A stretch of DNA of 64,000 nt, from the NCBI GenBank assembly GCA_933228675.1, contig OW121743.1, forward strand, positions 79,293,995-79,357,994, read 5' to 3'. This stretch comes from Stomorhina lunata. Taxonomy: Eukaryota; Arthropoda; Insecta; Diptera; Rhiniidae. Under the pieces are notes generated by a model, which saw only the letters and a program-made list of their open reading frames with translations, was not told the DNA's origin and did not search any database. This document shows, one piece after another, positions 60,421-64,000 of the stretch; the first letter of the stretch is position 1, and the number at the start of each line of letters is the position of its first letter. The position numbers were made by a program, and so were the translations under genes.

Positions 60421-61795
60421 CAAAAATTTTCTATTATAATAAGAAATTTTTCAAAAAATTTCCTATTTTCATAGGAAATTTTTCAAAAAATTTCCTATTT
60501 TATAGGAAATTTTTCAAAAAATTTCCTATTTTTATAGCAAATTTTCAAAAAATTTCCTATTTTTATAGGAAATCTTTCAAAAAATTTCATATTTTTATAG
60601 GAAATTTTTCAAAAAATTTCATATTTTTATAGAAAATTTTTCAAAAAATTTCCTATTTTTATAGGAAATTTTTCAAAAAATGTCCTATTTTTATAGGAAA
60701 TTTTTCAAAAAATGTCCTATTTTTATAGGAAATTTTTCAAAAAATTTCCTATTTTTATAGGAAATTTTTCAAAAAATTTCCTATTTTTATAGGAAATTTT
60801 TCAAAAAATTTCCTATTTTTATAGGAAGTTTTTCAAAAAATTTCCTATTTTTATAGGAAATTTTTCAAAAAATTTCCTATTTTTATAGGATTTTTTTCAA
60901 AAAATTTTCTATTTTTATAGGAAATTTTTCAAAAAATTTCATATTTTTATAGGAAATTTTTCAAAAAATTTCCTATTTATATAGGAAATTTTTCAAAAAA
61001 TTTTCTATTTTTATAGGAAATTTTTCAAAAAATTTCCTATTTTTATAGGAAATTTTTCAAAAAATTTCCTATTTTTATAGGAAATTTTTCAAAAAATTTC
61101 CTATTTTTATAGGAAATTTTTCAAAAAATTTCCTATTTTTATAGGAAATTTTTCAAAAAATTTCCTTTTTTTATAGGAAATTTTTCAAAAAATTCCTATT
61201 TTTATAGGAAATTTTTCAAAAAGTTTCCTATTTTTATAGGAAATTTTTAAAAAAATGTCCTATTTTTATAGGAAATTTTTCAAAACATTTCCTATTTTTA
61301 TAGGAAATTTTTAAAAAAATTTCCTGTTTTTATAGGAAATTTTTCAAAAAATGTCCTATTTTTATAGGAAATTTTGTAAAAAATTTCCTATTTTTATAGG
61401 AAATTTTTCAAAAAATTTCCTATTTTTATAAGAATTTTTTTAAAAAATTTCCTACTTTTATAGGAAATTTTTAAAAAAATTTCCTATTTTTATAGGAATT
61501 TTTTCAAAAAAAATTTCTATTTTTATAGGAAATTTTTCTAAAAAATTTTATATTTTTATAGGAAATTTTTCTAAAAAATTTCCTATTTTTATAGGAAATT
61601 TTTCTAAAAAATTTTCTATTTTTATATAAATTGTTTCAAAAAATTTCCTATTTTATAGCAAATTTTTCAAAAAATTTCCTATTTTTTTATACATTTTTCA
61701 AAAAATGTACTCATTTTATGGGAGATTTTTCAAAAAATTTTCTGTTTTTATAGGACAATTTTTCAAAAAAAAAATTTCCTATTTTTATAGGAAAA
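60421..61795 (-). repeat. Family B array, reverse orientation (32-bp units, middle part)
   Basis: About 42 units of 32 bp with CAAAAAATTTCCTATTTTTA and TAGGAAATTTTT. Units are quite uniform, and the six-A form is specific to this array. The full unit contains TTTCCTATTTTTATAGGAAA, an inverted repeat with arms TTTCCTAT and ATAGGAAA. Confidence 0.95.
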
Positions 61796-62640
61796 TTTTC
61801 TTATAAAAATAAGAAAATTTTGAAAATTTTTGCTATAAAAACAAGAAAATCTTGAAAAATTTCCTATAATAGTAAGAAAAATATCCTTTAAAAATAAAAA
61901 CATTTTAAAACATTTCCTGTAAAAATAAGAAATTTTGAAAAAAATTGCTTTAAAAAGAAGAAAATGTTGAAAAATTTCCTATAAAAATAAGAAATTTTTT
62001 CAATATCCTATAAAAATAAGAAATTTTTGAAAATTTTCTTATAAAAGTAAGAAATTTTTGAAAAATTTCCTATAAAAATAAGAAATTTTTGAAAAATTTC
62101 CTATAAAAATAAGAAATTTTTAAAAAATTTACTATAAAAATAAGAAGTTTTTGAAAAATTTCCTATAAAAATAAGAAAGTTTTGAAAATTTTCCGATAAA
62201 AATAAGAAATTTTTTAAAAAGTTCCTATAAAAATTAGAAATTTTTAAAAAATTGACTATAAAATAAGAAGTTTTTGAAAAATTTCTTATAAAAATAAGAA
62301 ATTAAAGAAAAACTTCCTATAAAAATACGAATTTATTTTATAGGAATTTTTTCCTATAAAAATTTGTATTTTTTTTTTAATTTTGTGTAAAAATAAGAAA
62401 TTTTAATAAAATTTCCTATAAAAATAAGATATTTTTTAAAAATTCCTATAAAAATAAAACATTTTTAAAAAATTTCCTATAAAAATAAGAAATTTTTAAA
62501 GAATTTTCTATAAAAATAAGAAATTTTTAAATAATTTCCCATAAAAAGAAGTAATTTTTGAAAATTTTACTTAAAAGTAAAAATTTTTGAAAAATTTCTT
62601 AAAAAAATAAGAATTTTTTGGAAATTGTTAGTAAAAAAGA
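61796..62640 (+). repeat. Family B array, forward orientation (right part)
   Basis: Diverged 31-bp units reading CTATAAAAATAAGAAATTTTT, decayed towards 62640, with one inverted unit near 62325-62375. Confidence 0.9.
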
Positions 62641-63695
62641 CCTTTTTTGAACACCTTGGCGTATGAGTGATAAATGTTATTCGATAGATTTTAAAAATTA
62701 CTTATACGCCTAAGTGATTGTCTAGGAGGGCTTCATCTTAGCTGAAATTGGACAAGATTTTCGGATTCAGCGTATCTCGAAAATGCGTAATAGTGTTTTT
62801 CAGCCTTTTTGGAGCAATATTGAAGGAGTTATAAGCAACAAATTAAACTTTTGCTAAATTGAACCAGTTTTGTAATTTATTTTTTGAACATTATGATAGG
62901 TACAAAAAATATAGTATAATTTTAGGCGCAACTAAAAAAAAAACTGAGTGAGCCAATGTCTCCTTTAAATAAACTGGCATACATCTTAAATCTATGTTTC
63001 TAAACTTCAATTTTCATCTCAAACGGAAATCTTTATGTTACCGATTACTAGGACAACAGCTTATGCCAATTGTTGTTGTTTTTAAAGATTCATTTCCTTC
63101 TTGACTTAAAAATCATTATAAAAAAAGTCTTGGCTTTTGCCAAATATTCCACAATCTTAAAATAGCTTAAAGCTTTAGCGGAAGCAAAACTTATTCCAAT
63201 CCAAATAATCCACATTTCCTGCTTAAATGTTGTATGAACTTAAATGGAAAAAAAATAAATCCTTTTTTTTCTTTTTCTTAAAAATTTATAACTATTAAAA
63301 CAATATTTTGTGCTTTATTTCCAATATTTATTTAATCATAAAACTTACAATTATATTGTATCTGTGTGTGCGTGTGTAAACTTTTGGTTTTTTCTCTTTT
63401 CATTTTTGTTTGAACTTTTTTTTTCTACACATTTACAAACATAGAGAAAACTTTTATTTAAGTTAGTTTTGCTTCTGGTTATTTCTTACTTTGGGAGTTG
63501 CTACATTACACTTCATCGACATCGACATCATCATCATAATGATTCTACAATATTTCTTTGATTTACTTATATTTCGTTACATTTTCTTTATTTTATATAT
63601 TTTTATTTTTTCTTTTTGTAAGTATTAAAAAATAAACAATTTCCAATGATTTTTAACCTGAGGGACATCGTGAGTTTCAGTTTTTGGTAAGATGT
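62641..63695. other. Spacer with old repeat relics and simple sequence
   Basis: No gene. The part 62650-62850, with GGATTCAGCGTATCTCGAAAA, resembles arm sequences of the foldback-type elements. A short ATC-rich microsatellite lies near 63517-63540. Confidence 0.4.
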
Positions 63696-63699
63696 CAGG

Positions 63700-63779
63700 A
63701 TGAGCGAGGGCAGTGGGGGAACAGGACCGTACATGATTGTCTTAGGGGATATTTGGGATGTAATGTTAATGATGATATT
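63700..63779 (+). CDS. Tentative coding exon of an unidentified gene
   Basis: ATG at 63700 opens a frame beginning MSEGSGGTGPYMIVLGD and staying open for 26 codons plus two bases up to ATT|GTAAGTAAG, a strong splice donor at 63779/63780. Base composition of this stretch is far less AT-rich than its surroundings. Past the donor the frame hits a stop at once, so the model needs a spliced second exon outside or late in the window. I recognise no family. A chance frame or an untranslated exon are equally possible. Confidence 0.2.
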
Positions 63780-64000
63780 GTAAGTAAGTTTTCTGCTTTT
63801 TTTTGATGAAGGATTTTGATTTTCTCACAACTTGATTTCGTTTTAAGAATATTAAATAATTTAAAAACTTAAAATCTAGAAAATGTTCATGCGGATATAG
63901 AAGTCTTTTCCGCCTAAGTTACATTTTCTTATGTAATTCTAGAGTTTAATAATCGGCCTAAGACTAAGATATTCACTTTCAAGAATATTAATTGCGCCTA

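Overview
The window looks like nuclear DNA of a higher (schizophoran, probably calyptrate) fly. It is extremely AT-rich and carries one clearly recognisable spliced gene with an insect-type product, plus dipteran-style transposon relics (mariner, hAT-like, non-LTR retrotransposon). The order-level guess is inference from these features; the species cannot be named.

The only secure protein gene is Gclc, the catalytic subunit of glutamate-cysteine ligase. It lies on the + strand with coding exons at 39180-40853, 40917-41098 and 45358-45544, which join to 680 codons plus a stop. A splice acceptor lies 2 bases before the ATG, so at least one noncoding 5' exon must be upstream. A purine-rich stretch ending in a good donor at 147/148 is a tentative candidate; if correct, positions 148-39177 are one intron of about 39 kb. 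After the UGA stop (context UGA-C) the same frame stays open for 56 codons with a Q/N/E-rich peptide, so stop-codon readthrough is a testable possibility.

The rest is mainly repeats. Three minisatellite families occupy roughly a third of the window. Family A (31-bp units built from the palindromes GCGATCGC and TTTTCTATAGAAAA) forms blocks at 3878-4629, 6055-6840 and 7612-9290. Family B (31-33-bp AT-only-like units with TTTCCTAT / ATAGGAAA) forms large arrays at 22980-25740, 27161-29090, 35040-36595, 46648-49497, 51252-53527, 54585-58715 and 59800-62640, with repeated switches of orientation. Family C (28-bp units with CATATAGTGAAA) fills 36625-37790. A bridging segment at 34890-35045 carries features of all three.

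Between the arrays are mobile-element relics. The most striking is a foldback element at 29570-33541: about 1.6-kb inverted arms, ends that read CACAGTG (the heptamer of RAG recombination signals and similar to Transib ends), and a 5-bp target duplication CAGAG on both sides. Others are a broken mariner transposase (11060-11830) interrupted by a small palindromic element with a second copy at 20263-20378, an hAT-like element with an 8-bp target duplication enclosing a reverse-transcriptase fragment (17443-18723), a probable tRNA-derived SINE (11845-12060), two non-LTR 3' tails, and several short inverted-repeat elements. The remaining spacers are AT-rich and show no supportable gene.
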